From Collybiopsis luxurians FD-317 M1 (taxonomy: Eukaryota; Basidiomycota; Agaricomycetes; Agaricales; Omphalotaceae), in assembly GCA_000827265.1 (NCBI GenBank), contig KN834876.1, positions 46,838-110,837 of the forward strand: 64,000 nt of DNA. The letters run 5' to 3'. A program made the position numbers and the translations under genes. A model generated the notes under the pieces. It saw nothing but the letters and a program-made list of their open reading frames with translations. It searched no databases and had not been told where the DNA came from. Below, piece after piece: positions 36,130-46,465 of this stretch (its first letter is position 1; each line of letters opens with the position of its first letter).

Positions 36130-36629
36130 TCAGTTACAGTAAGTACAGGAGTTGTGATCTACAGCATTGCTAAACATATTACAAAGATAACGTGTAACCA
36201 GCAATCATTGATAAGAGACACTGCGAACCTTCGTTCCAAGTTTGGCTTATTATGCCCCAGAGATAACCACCATCTGCCTTATTGGCAGACTACTCCTATC
36301 AGCAGCATTGTTGGGTAGCAACGAAGCTGCGGCTCTCGTCACAGATTGGTTGAGGGGAATAACGAAATTTAACAAATCCAAATGCAAACGCACCTAACCC
36401 GAGACTTTAGTGTTGCCCTACCGACACGAACTTGAATGTGTATCGCTAAAGTACACCGTGGTAACTTTCCATGTATTGTAGAGGCACTAAGTCTTGAATA
36501 GTCACCGAGGCACACTGCGTAGACAGTGGAATATCGAGTATTGCGCGGAACACCTTGCAACTGATTCAACCGATTGCATTGTAAGCCTGCGTTCTGAGAA
36601 GCCAAGGAGCCTGGTTTGTACAGATACTA

Positions 36630-37234
36630 CTATCCATGTCCCAGAGTTGCAATCGGACCCAGAGTTGCAATCGGGCAAATAAATCCTTTCGTTTGAGTGC
36701 AATTTCCATTTGTTACTCTTCAAATTTTTAATTCAAGTTCTTATATATGTATGCAAGAGGCCTATTAGCTTTAAGATGTGAAATATTACGAGAAAAATAT
36801 TGAGGATTTTTCGAAAATGTTGAAACTCCAGTTGCAAGTCACTTTGCGGTGCCGGCTCGTACTTAGACTGCTTCAAAACTCCCAAAGCTTATACTGTAGC
36901 CATATTACACCTATTTGATACTAATTCACTCACTCCGCAGTTTTTGGGACTTGAGTATCACCTAGAACTTGCTTCAAAAAGGCCAGGAGAACGTAAGTTG
37001 CAATTTTCCCATACGCTTCGGAATCGCCGGACCGGATTGCAACTCCCGCCATTTTCTGACCTCAAACCGGCTTCGCGTTGGCTACACCTGGAGCCATTCT
37101 AAAATCCTCAACCTTGGCTAAATTCAGGTTTAGGATATGTTTACAATATATGGAAAAAATAGAGCTAACCTGCTGAAAAATGCACAAGTTTTTCTATACC
37201 GACATTTTCGGTTGCAACTCTGGGACATTGATAG
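36630..37234. mobile_element. TA-flanked TIR element (605 bp), MITE-like
   Basis: The left end is CTATCCATGTCCCAGAGTTG and the right end, reverse complemented, is CTATCAATGTCCCAGAGTTG, with inverted similarity continuing a few bases inward. TA dinucleotides flank both ends (36,628-36,629 and 37,235-37,236). The duplicate unit has an uninterrupted site (GATACTTGATGTTGCGG at about 42,166), direct evidence for insertion after the tandem duplication. A subterminal direct repeat CCCAGAGTTGCAATCGG lies just inside the left end. No transposase. Tc1/mariner-type target choice is likely. Confidence 0.8.
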
Positions 37235-37433
37235 TAATGTTGCGGAGGACGGAAGCTGGAAAACACCCGATAAAGCAATCGTGGTAATTGGATGAATATA
37301 AGTAGCAGGAACGAAAACCCTGTTTACAGAGCTTTATAATCCGATATAGAGACGCCTGACAGTAAGGGTTCCGTAATTTTGCGTCACGCATGTTTTCGCT
37401 TCGCGGCGGCCGGGCCGTTGTCGACCCTCATCC

Positions 37434-39659
37434 ATGATCTCTCACCTTACCATTGCCTATACTCTTGCACTTCTTGTGCTGGCGAGGTATTATTATGCCG
37501 CCCAAGCCCTCAAACGCAAGGTAAGCTTTCTGCCTTTACAGTCAGCAATGACCCCGCTGAACATTTGTTTGAAAGCTGGCTGACATCCCGCTGTGTTCAA
37601 GCAATGGGATCTTTTCGCCTCTCACAGATCCTTTTCGCTCCGTTCTCAACGCGCTTGGGGTAGTACAGCAGGGCTATGACAAGGTACGAGGTTTCAATTA
37701 CAGCTGGACTATTCGATCTCCTCTCAATACCTACTAGTTTCGAGGCTCGTTATTCAAGATTCCCGTTCTTACCAAATGGGTGGTCCTCATAACAACCCCT
37801 ACTCTCATTGAAGACTTGCAAAAAGCCCCAGACGATGTTATCTCCTTCTCAGAGGGAGTTAAAGATGTACTCTTGCGTACTGTTCTCTGGATTACTGATA
37901 CCTGACAGCATGTACTTAGATGCTACAAGTGGATTATACCTTCGGCAAGCCTTTCCATCAGGATCCGTATCAAGTGAAAGTTGTAAAGGGAATTCTTACG
38001 AGGAATATTGCTGCAAAGTTTGCCGAAGTGAAAGATGAGATTAGTGCGGCTTTCGAGGAACTGTTCCCCCAGAAAGACGGTGTGTCTCGTGTTCCCGTTT
38101 GTTATTCGCTCCTGACTAGTGTGCCATTAGATTGGGAGCTTATGAATTTGAATGATGCGCTCATGCCGCTCGTCGCCAGGACAAGCAATCGATTCTTTTC
38201 TGGTTTACCTCTCTGTCGCAACCCGGACTATCTCGTGCGAGCACTTCCATTCTTCAAACCACGCGATGTTTCGTTCACATCTCCCAACCACTAGGATCTC
38301 AATATCCGGTATACCATTCAAGTCATTTTGGCGGCTTACTTTATTGGAATATTCCCAACCTTCATGAAGCCGTGAGTAGTCCGTGATTGGTTCTGAATTT
38401 CGGGGACCATAATCTATATACATTCTGTTGTTTGCCCTGTTGGCGACAGGTTGGTAGGTAGGCTCGTCACTCCTCTTCCTGCAGCGGTGCGACGAGCCAA
38501 GAGGCATCTCGTTCCTATCATTCAAGAACGACTCGCTAATGAAAAACGTTATGGCGGGGACTGGGAGGAAAGACCGGTTTGCCCTGATTCACTCGCTCCT
38601 TTGGATATTCACCTCATGGTTTACCGCGATTAGAATGATCTTTTAACGTGGCTCCTCAGCGAAGCTACTACTGACTCTCGCCGGACAATTGATGATCTTG
38701 TTCTGCGATTTTTGACAATTAATTTTGGAGCAATTCATACTACGGTGAGTTTCCGAGCTGAGATTTTCCCGTCTCTCGCTTAGAACTGCTTTTTAGAATA
38801 TGGTCAGTATCAAGCTCCTAATGTATCAACTTAATGTTATTTACTGCGTCATGTCCCGCAGACCGTAAGCGCAGCTGTAAGCAGTCTTGCTCTCCATTCA
38901 GAGTATATCGATGAACTCCGCGATGAAATTAAAACTGTCGTTTCTGAACATGGTTGGACCAAAGTGGGTATGGGTCGGATGCGAAAGCTGGATAGCTTTT
39001 TGAAGGAGTCTCAGAGGTGCCATTTTAATGCTGCATGTGAGTTTCTTTGTGTCTGGCATTCTTTTAGGTCGAACTATTCAATCTGAGCATTGTACAACCA
39101 ACAGATGGGGTAGAGAGGAAGGTCCTCAAGGACTTTACATTCTCTAATGGGGTAACTGTACCAGCCGGTGTAACACTTGCGGTTCCTGTGTGGGCTATTC
39201 ATCATGACAATGTAAGTGCAGTATACGGTATTGCATTACATATATCCTAAGGAAGATATTTACAGGATTATTTCCCTGATGCTGACAAGTTTGATGGATT
39301 CCGGTTCTCGAGGATGAGAGAGGATCCTAATCAAAGTATCAAGCATCAGATGGTAACTCCGACAACGGATTATCTTCTTTTCGGGACAGGTAGACACGCT
39401 TGGTGAGTGGCATCAAATTTCAATCATAATTGGATTGAAGAACGGCGGATATACCAACTAATGCCATGTAACTTTTGTTCACCCTTATAGTCCTGGAAGG
39501 TTCTTTGCGGTTAATGAGGTCAAAGCGATAATAGCCCATCTCCTTCTTACATATGACTTCAAACTGGAAATCGAGGGGGTAATGCCTCCGGTAACATGGT
39601 TTGGATCCGGTGGGGTGCAAGATGACAAGACTAGGCTTTGGTTCCGACGAAGGAAATAA
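37434..39659 (+). CDS. cytochrome P450, E-class (unit 1)
   Basis: Twelve exons (37434-37520, 37576-37683, 37738-37866, 37920-38079, 38131-38234, 38295-38371, 38450-38576, 38634-38744, 38862-39036, 39105-39211, 39266-39402, 39491-39659) join to 496 residues with consistent phases. A short N-terminal membrane anchor (LTIAYTLALLVLARYYYAAQ) is followed by DPFRSVLNALGVVQQGYDK. The I-helix region has FLTINFGAIHTT, the K-helix ExxR is KESQR (Glu 350, Arg 353), and the heme loop is FGTGRHACPGRFFA (Cys 441). The general look is of the fungal ent-kaurene-oxidase-like P450 group, but I cannot assign a CYP family. It would act at the ER with an NADPH reductase partner; substrate unknown. It converges with the SSP gene 3' of it. 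Confidence 0.9.
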
Positions 39660-39857
39660 GAGAAGATGTTCCACCTTGTAATTTGTGGGGTTTTTGATCG
39701 TAGGGATATTTCCAATACTGATCTAAACTTTGTCTGCAAATTGATCCTAGTATATTCAAGTTAACCATTTTCTGCTTCCATACATAAACATTCAACAATG
39801 AAATCACTGAAAAATAAACCTTCAAAAATATTTAAATGCCCCAAAGCTCATCTCCTA

Positions 39858-40686
39858 CTAAACCAAGATTGAGTTTGTTCCAGGTGTAGCACAAAATCCT
39901 CTGTCAAGCTTATTCCCGAAATCAGTGAAAGAATTACAGCTGCCTCCACATCCAGATCTATCGCAGAACGCTACATCTTGTGAGGCCATCATGCATTCAG
40001 TTCCGGGGACCGAAAGGCAAGTGTCACTTGTAGTAAGCGTCTGGCAGGTACCAGAACAAACTGTAGATGAACGAGTATCGCAGGTAACAACAGTGGTCTG
40101 GGTAGCCTGGCGCTGCATGAGTGTTCGAGGCACTGGGGGCTTGCCAACAAATGTAATGTTTGCATCAGTGGTGGCAGACCAGTTGTCTAACTCGGCATTG
40201 CCAGTCTACGCACAGAATTTCAGTGAGTATGCAATGAAAGATGTACAAATGGAAGGTCCTAGGAGGCATACACTAATGGTGAATTGCCTGAAGTTGGTGG
40301 TAGGTGTCTGCGTACATTACTGTCCCATTTTAAGCACTTCGTATGTCCTGTGTCCGCAGGGCATCTTACGAAATGAAATGTCCCATCCTGTCTGGTGTCC
40401 AATCAAGCTCTTATGAATTTTTTCCCAGGTGCCTGTGGGCACTTAGCATTTTATAGTAGTTAAATTTCATAAATTCCTTGATGTCCCGGCATCCAACAGG
40501 CGCTTACGAAAAATAAATTTCGTATGATTTGTCCCACTGTCCCACCCCTTACGAAGTGCTCAAAATGCCACAGTAGGTCATCAGTTTTCCAGCAGATCGT
40601 AATCATGGATAGAGGTACCATGTCGAGATCACTTGTGTAGAAAGTGCAGCAATGACAGAAACGAGAAGGGAAAGTTTGAACTGCAT
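39858..40686 (-). CDS. small secreted cysteine-rich protein, SSP-1 (diverged copy)
   Basis: Exons 40633-40686, 40272-40307 and 39858-40205. The first exon encodes MQFKLSLLVSVIAALSTQ. The donor used by the other copies (after the codon for S) is altered here, but an upstream GT (after STQ) keeps the frame. Intron 1 carries a 254-bp TIR insertion. The last exon has the family signature TCLSVPGTECMMASQDVAFC, but one Cys is replaced by Phe (SFTDFGNKLD versus SFADCGTKLD), and a new stop removes the final Gln. It may be a degenerating member. Confidence 0.6.
40320..40573. mobile_element. TA-flanked MITE (254 bp) in SSP-1 intron 1
   Basis: The left end CTGTCCCATTTTAAGCACTT and the right end, reverse complemented, CTGTGGCATTTTGAGCACTT form inverted termini. 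TA is present on both sides (40,318-40,319; 40,574-40,575). The homologous introns of the other three SSP genes are short and have a TTAATG site at the same place, so they are empty sites. The interior also has TCGTA-containing inverted motifs. Confidence 0.8.
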
Positions 40687-40802
40687 GGTGAAGGGCTCGT
40701 CGAAGGATAGAAAGTACTGACTACTACAGTACATGAATTTGAATGTGAAGGCAAGAAAGAGAAAAAGGAGCACACTCTGGAGAAATATTGTCCGTAGGCT
40801 CT

Positions 40803-40810
40803 CTTTTATA
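40803..40810 (-). promoter_or_regulatory. TATA box of SSP-1
   Basis: TATAAAAG on the minus strand about 117 bases upstream of the start codon. The same octamer stands at nearly the same distance in all four SSP genes. Confidence 0.6.
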
Positions 40811-41319
40811 CCCGGAAAGCCAGCAAGTGACTGCCAAATGGAAGAGCATAGGCACTAACTCCTATATCAGATCTTTCAGCAGTCAACAAATCCGTCAGAT
40901 TCGGGGATTTGATCTGTAAAAGCTAATAATTGGATGGAGGAAAAAAAAGCCGAACGCGGTGGGCCTAAATTGAATTTTAAAAGAGAAAGTGCCATACGAA
41001 GTATTCAAGTTCAATAGACCCAGGACTGTCCTTAAGCCTGCCAGCCACACTGCTTTGAGGGTAGCCAACGGTTTATTGTGTATGCAGAGACAGATGGATG
41101 ATGTCAATTGTGCAGGAAACAAAATCAGACAAAGTGAAGTTCCTTAAACATTTAGAAGGTACATACATAAGAGATTGAATGCAATAGAAGAAACAACCAG
41201 GCGTCCGAGTGTAGTATTTATGGGCAGCCCTCATCATCGATCCACACGTCTGCAATATCAGGTAGGTGTGGACGATGATGCACTGGCACGTGCAGGGTGT
41301 CAAAGGCATTATCACACTT

Positions 41320-41661
41320 TTACGCGGCCATCAGACGTTGCACAGAGGCCTGGCTTCGATGTGTACAGTCGTCAATAGGATAGCGATAAGAGTTATGAGG
41401 AGCCCTGATTGAATTCGCAGAGTACAGATAGGCTTGCAATCTGAACTCATTCCATACGGCTGTGAGTGCCCCAGTGTTGGCATCTTCTTCCCGAGAGGCG
41501 ATCCTATCATCGGTCCCGGGATATGCGAAATAAAGCGGAGCTGAAATTGAGCTACTTACCAGCAGAGTGAAGACACTAGCAGCTTTACAAGCCGCAATAA
41601 GCCAGTTAAATCTAGACGACGAGAGAAAGCGACGGATATACTCACAGTATGAGGCGCGCAT
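41320..41661 (-). CDS. small ORF with one hydrophobic segment (unit 2 copy)
   Basis: Counterpart of the ORF at 35,917-36,129. It is 113 codons long because the frame stays open past the point where unit 1 stops. The putative intron acceptor of unit 1 (CCCAG) is CCCGG here, so splicing there is impossible. Function unknown. Confidence 0.3.
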   Translation of the reverse strand: MRASYCEYIRRFLSSSRFNWLIAACKAASVFTLLVSSSISAPLYFAYPGTDDRIASREEDANTGALTAVWNEFRLQAYLYSANSIRAPHNSYRYPIDDCTHRSQASVQRLMAA

Positions 41662-42403
41662 TAAGCTCTCGGTCGAGTTGTGATCGAATCGCCTATAGCA
41701 TTGCTAAATATATTACGAAGATGACGTGTAACCAGCAATCATTGATAAGAATTACTGAACGAACGTTCCTTCCAAGTTTAGCTTATTATGCCCCAGAGAT
41801 ATCCACCATTTGCCTCGCAGACTCCTAGCAGCAGCATTGCTGGGTAGCAACCAAGCTGCGGGCATCCTGTTACAGATTGGTTGAAGGGGATAAAGAAATC
41901 TAACAAATTTAAATGCAAACGTACCTATTACCTAACCCGAGACTTTAATGTTGCCCTCTCGACATGAACTTGAACGTGTATCACTGAAGTACACCATAGT
42001 AGCTTTCCATGCATTGTAGGGCCTAAGTCTCGAATAGTCACCGAGGGACATTGCGTAAACGGTAGAATATCGGGTATTGTGCGGAACACCGTGCAGCTGA
42101 TTCAACCGACTGCGTTGTAAGCCTGCGTTCTGCGTTCTGAGAAGTCAAGGAGCCTGGTTTGTATAGATACTTGATGTTGCGGGGACGAAAATTGGAAAAC
42201 ACCCGAGAAAGCAATCGTGGTAGCTACCGTAGAAGTATTAGTGGAGTTTATGAAAGCGTGGTAATTGGATGAATACAAGTGAATTTGTAAAAGGAACGAA
42301 AACCCTGTTTGCAGAGCTTTATAATCCGATATAGAGACCTCTGACAGTACATTCCGTATGTCACGCATGTTTTCGGCCGCTGGGCCGTTGTTGACCCTTC
42401 TCC

Positions 42404-44632
42404 ATGATCTCTCATCTTACCATTGCCTGTACTCTTGCACTCCTTGTGCTGGCGAGGTATTATTATGCCGCCCAAATCCTCAAACGCAAAGTAAGCTTTC
42501 TGCCTTTACAGTCGGTAATAACCCCGCTGAACATTTGTTCGAAAGCTGGCTGACATCCCGCTGTGTTCAAGCAATGGGATCTTTTCGCCTCTCACAGATC
42601 CTTTTCGCTCCGTTCTCAACGCGCTTGGAGTAGTACAGCAGGGCTATGACAAGGTACGAGGTTTCAATTACAGTTGGACTATTCGATCTCCTCTCAATAC
42701 CTACTAGTTTCGAGGCTCGTTATTCAAGATTCCCGTTCTTAACCGATGGGTGGTCTTCATAACAACTCCTACTCTCATTGAAGACTTGCAAAAAGCCCCA
42801 GACGATGTTATCTCCTTCTCAGAGGGAATTAAAGATGTACCCCTCCGTCCTGATGCTTCTCTGCATTGCTGATGCCTGACAACATGTATTTAGGTGCTAC
42901 AAGTGGATTATACCTTCGGCAAACCTTTCTCTGAGGATCCGTATCAAGTGAAAGTTGTAAAGGGAGTTCTTACGAGGAATGTCGCTTCAAAGTTTGCCGA
43001 AATGAAAGATGAGATTAGTGCGGCTTTTGAGGAACTGTTCCCCCAGAAAGATGGTATACCTCGTGTTCCCGCTTGTTATTCGCTTCTGAATAGTGTGCTA
43101 CTAGATTGGGAGCTTATTAATTTGAATGATGCGCTCATGCCGCTCGTCGCCAGAACAAGCAATCGATTCTTTTCTGGTTTACCTCTCTGTCGCAACCCGG
43201 ACTATCTCGTGCGAGCACTTCCATCCTTCGAAATTACATGATATTTTATTCACATCTCCCAACCGCTAGGATCTCAATATTCGGTACACCATTCAAGTCA
43301 TTTTGGCGGCTTACTTTATTGGAATATTCCCAACCTTCATGAGACCGTGAGTAGTCCGTAACTAGTCCTGAATTTCGGGGACCATAATCTATATACATTC
43401 TGTTTGCCCTTTCGGCGACAGGTTGGTAGGTAAGCTCGTCACTCCTCTTCCAGCAGCGGTGCGACGAGCCAAGAGGCATCTCGTTCCTATCATTCAAGAA
43501 CGACTCGCTGACGAAGAGCGTTATGGAGGGGGCTGGGAGGAAAGACCGGTTCGCCCTGATTCACTAGGTCCTTTCGATATCCACCTCATGGTTTACTGCG
43601 ATTAGAATGATCTTTTAACGTGGCTTCTCAGTGAAGCTACTACTGACTCCCGCCGGACAATTGATGATCTTGTTCTGCGATTTTTGATGATTAATTTTGG
43701 AGCAATTCATACTACGGTGAGTTTCAGAGCTGAGATTTTCACGTCTCTCATTCAGGCACTACGTTTCAGAATTTGGTCAGCATGGAGTTCCTAATGTATC
43801 AACTTAATGTTATTTACTGCATCATGTCCCGCAGACCGTAAGTGCAGCTGTAAGCAGCCTTGCTTTCCATTCAGAGTATATCGACGAACTCCGCGATGAA
43901 ATTGAAACTGTTGTTTCTGAACATGGCTGGACCAAAGCGAGTATGGGTCAGATGCGAAAGCTGGATAGCTTTTTGAAGGAGTCGCAGAGGTGCTATTTGA
44001 ACTTCGCATGTGAGTTTCCTTGTGTTCTATATTGTTTAGGTGAAACTGCTCACTCTGAACATTGTACAATCAACAGATGGCCTAGAGAGAAAAGTCCTCA
44101 AGGACTTTACATTCTCTAATGGGGTAACAGTACCCGCCGGTGTGACAGTTGCGGTTCCTGTATGGGCTATTCATCATGACAATGTGAGTGCAGTATACGG
44201 TGTTGCATTTAATATATCCTAAGGAAGATACTTACAGGATTATTTCCCTGATGCTGACAAGTTTGACGGATTCCGGTTCTCGAGGATGAGAGAAGATCCT
44301 GATCAGAGTATCAAGCATCAGATGGTAACTCCGACAACAGATTATCTTCTTTTCGGGACAGGTAGACATGCTTGGTGAGTAGCATCAAATCTCGATCATA
44401 AATAGAATAAAGAAGGGATTTACCGACTACTTATACTATCCACCTTTTACTCTGCTTTTGTAGTCCTGGAAGGTTCTTGGCGGTTAATGAGGTCAAAGCA
44501 ATAATAGCCCATCTCCTCCTTACATATGACTTCAAACTAGAAATTGAGGGAGTGATGCCTCCAGTAAAGTGGTTTGGGTCTGGTGGGATGCAAGATGACA
44601 AGACTAGGCTTTGGTTCCGACGAAGGAAGTAG
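42404..44632 (+). CDS. cytochrome P450, E-class (unit 2)
   Basis: Paralog of the P450 at 37,434 with the same 12-exon structure and the same exon lengths (42404-42490, 42546-42653, 42708-42836, 42894-43053, 43105-43208, 43270-43346, 43422-43548, 43606-43716, 43835-44009, 44077-44183, 44238-44374, 44464-44632), 496 residues, no stops. ExxR (KESQR) and FGTGRHACPGRF are conserved. Differences are scattered substitutions (KPFSEDPYQ for KPFHQDPYQ, EIETVV for EIKTVV). Both copies therefore look functional. It converges with SSP-2. Confidence 0.9.
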
Positions 44633-44828
44633 GATAAGATTTTCTACTTCGTGATTTGTGGGCTTTTTGATTGTAGGAATATTTCCAATACTGGTCTAAA
44701 TATTGTGTGCAAGTTGATCCTAGTATGCTCAAGTTAACCATTTTCTGCTTCCATACATAAACATTCAACAATGAAACTACTGAAAAATAAACCTTCAAAA
44801 AACATGCAAATGCCCCAAAGCTCATCTC

Positions 44829-45396
44829 CTACTGAACCAAGATTGAGTTTGTTCCAGGTGTAGCGCAAAATCCTCCGTCAAGCTTGGTACCGCAATCAGC
44901 GAAAGAATTACAGCTGCTTCCACATCCAGATTTGTCGCAGAACGCTACATCTTCTGAAGCCATCATGCATTCAGTTCCAGGGACCGAAAGGCAAGTGTCA
45001 CTCGTAGTAAGCGTCTGGCAGGTACCAGAACACACTGTAGATGAACGCGTATCGCAGGTGACAACAGTGGTCTGGGTAGCCTGGCGCTGCAAGAGCGTTC
45101 GGGGAACTGGGGGCTTGCCAATGAACGTAATGTTTGCGTCAGTGGTGGCAAACCAGTGGTCTAACTCGGCATTTCCAGTCTATGCACAGAATTTTAATGA
45201 GCATACAGTGAAAAATGTGAAATAGAAGGTCCAAAGAGGCATACGCTAACGGTGAATCGCCTGAAGTGGGTAGCAGGCGCCTGTGTGCATTAACACGTCA
45301 GTTTACCAGGATCACAGTCACTGGATAGAAGAACCGCACCGCGATCACTTGTGTAGCAGCAATGACAGAGGCAAGAAGGGAAAGTTTGAACTGCAT
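44829..45396 (-). CDS. small secreted cysteine-rich protein, SSP-2
   Basis: Exons 45340-45396, 45245-45280 and 44829-45179 join to 147 residues. The signal peptide MQFKLSLLASVIAATQVIA is followed by APATHFRRFTVS and a mature domain with ten cysteines (VTCDTRSSTVCSGTC, DTCLSVPGTEC, FCDKSGCGSSC, DCGTKLDGGFC). The even number suggests disulfide-stabilised folding outside the cell. It converges with the P450 upstream and shares the TATA box arrangement of its paralogs. Function unknown. Candidates are a structural wall protein or an effector-like secreted protein. Confidence 0.8.
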
Positions 45397-45512
45397 GGTG
45401 AAGAGCTTGTTGAAGGGTACAAAGTACTGGCTAGCAGTAAGTGAATGTGAATATGAAGGCAAGAAAGAGGAAAGGGAGCTCGCTCTGGAGAAACATTGTC
45501 CTCAGGTTCACT

Positions 45513-45520
45513 CTTTTATA
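45513..45520 (-). promoter_or_regulatory. TATA box of SSP-2
   Basis: TATAAAAG about 117 bases upstream of the start codon. A second copy at about 45,780 lies beyond the gap in the duplicated flank and is probably an assembly duplicate. Confidence 0.6.
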
Positions 45521-45636
45521 CCCCGAATTGAAGCCAACTCGTAATTTCCACTGGGAAAGCGTACGAAAACAGGGCAGTAGGCACTAACTCTTACATCAAA
45601 TCTTACATCTGATCTTACAACAGTCATCAAGTTCCT

Positions 45637-45762
45637 NNNNNNNNNNNNNNNNNNNNNNNNNNNNNNNNNNNNNNNNNNNNNNNNNNNNNNNNNNNNNNNN
45701 NNNNNNNNNNNNNNNNNNNNNNNNNNNNNNNNNNNNNNNNNNNNNNNNNNNNNNNNNNNNNN
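45637..45762. other. assembly gap (126 N)
   Basis: The bases just before (about 45,496-45,636) and just after (about 45,763-45,902) are nearly identical, so contig ends probably overlap. The inverted arm (about 53,600-53,745) has this sequence only once. The minus-strand ORF that spans the Ns is meaningless. Confidence 0.95.
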
Positions 45763-46228
45763 ATTGTCCTCAGGTTCACTCTTTTATACCCCGAATTGAA
45801 GCCAACTCGTAATTTCCACTGGGAAAGCGTACGAAACAGGGCAGTAGGCACTAACTCTTACATCAAATCTTACATCTGATCTTACAACAGTCATCAAGTT
45901 CCTCAAATTTGGGGTATTGATCTGCGAAACATAATAATTGGATGGAGGAAAGAAAAGCCGAACGCGGTGGGCCTTTATTGAATTTTAAAAGACAAAGTGC
46001 CATATAGCAGATCTACGAATTATTCATGTTCAATAGACCCAGAACTGACCTTAACACTGCCAACCACACTGCTTTGAGGGTAGCCAACAGTTTATTGTGT
46101 GGGCAATTGCATGCAGAGACAGATGGATGATGTCAATTGTGCAGAAACAAAATCAGACAAAGTGAAGTTGCTTAAACATTTAGAAGGTACATACATAAGA
46201 GATTGAATGCAATAGAAGAAGCAACCAG

Positions 46229-46465
46229 GTCAGTCAAAGCTCGAATAATTACTATGAATTCTTAAAGCTCAAACTTGACTTGGACATACCATAGTTCCGT
46301 TCAGGGTCTGTGTATCAGTAACCAAGATAAGTGACTGTTGATCATGATCTCTGGCATGGCCCAGGGACATTGATGGTCAGGATCCCGGAAAAACTCGGCC
46401 TAAGGTATGTCTAAGTCAAGTTTGAGCCATAAAGATCCATAGTAAATACTCAAGCATCGATAGAC
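46229..46465. mobile_element. 237-bp palindromic MITE-like element (copy 1)
   Basis: The ends form inverted repeats of about 50-60 bases with mismatches; the best block is CTCAAACTTGACTTGGACAT near 46,268 and its complement near 46,425. A same-length copy lies at 53,044-53,280 in the inverted arm, so one insertion was probably copied by the larger duplication. No ORF; target duplication not clear. Confidence 0.6.

Larger units (their letters stand above)
35625..46229. repeat. tandem duplication of a P450-SSP unit
   Basis: Unit 1 is about 35,625-41,202 and unit 2 about 41,203-46,229. Both start CGTCCGAGTGTAGTATTTAT and end at AACCAGG. Each holds, in order, the small minus-strand ORF, a P450 gene (+) and an SSP gene (-). 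Unit 1 is longer because of two TIR insertions (36,630-37,234 and 40,320-40,573). Unit 2 contains the sequencing gap. Confidence 0.85.

Noticed and set aside
37379..37663. 94-codon ORF at the P450 start
   Set aside because: It reads through intron 1; the spliced model gives the proper P450 N-terminus (LADIP...DPFRSVLNALG).
40133..40416. Plus-strand ORF 39,925-40,416 and similar ones opposite other SSP genes
   Set aside because: They lie antisense to the SSP coding exons and are conserved only because the SSPs are.
45627..45851. Minus-strand ORF across the N gap
   Set aside because: Most of its codons are Ns; it has no biological meaning.
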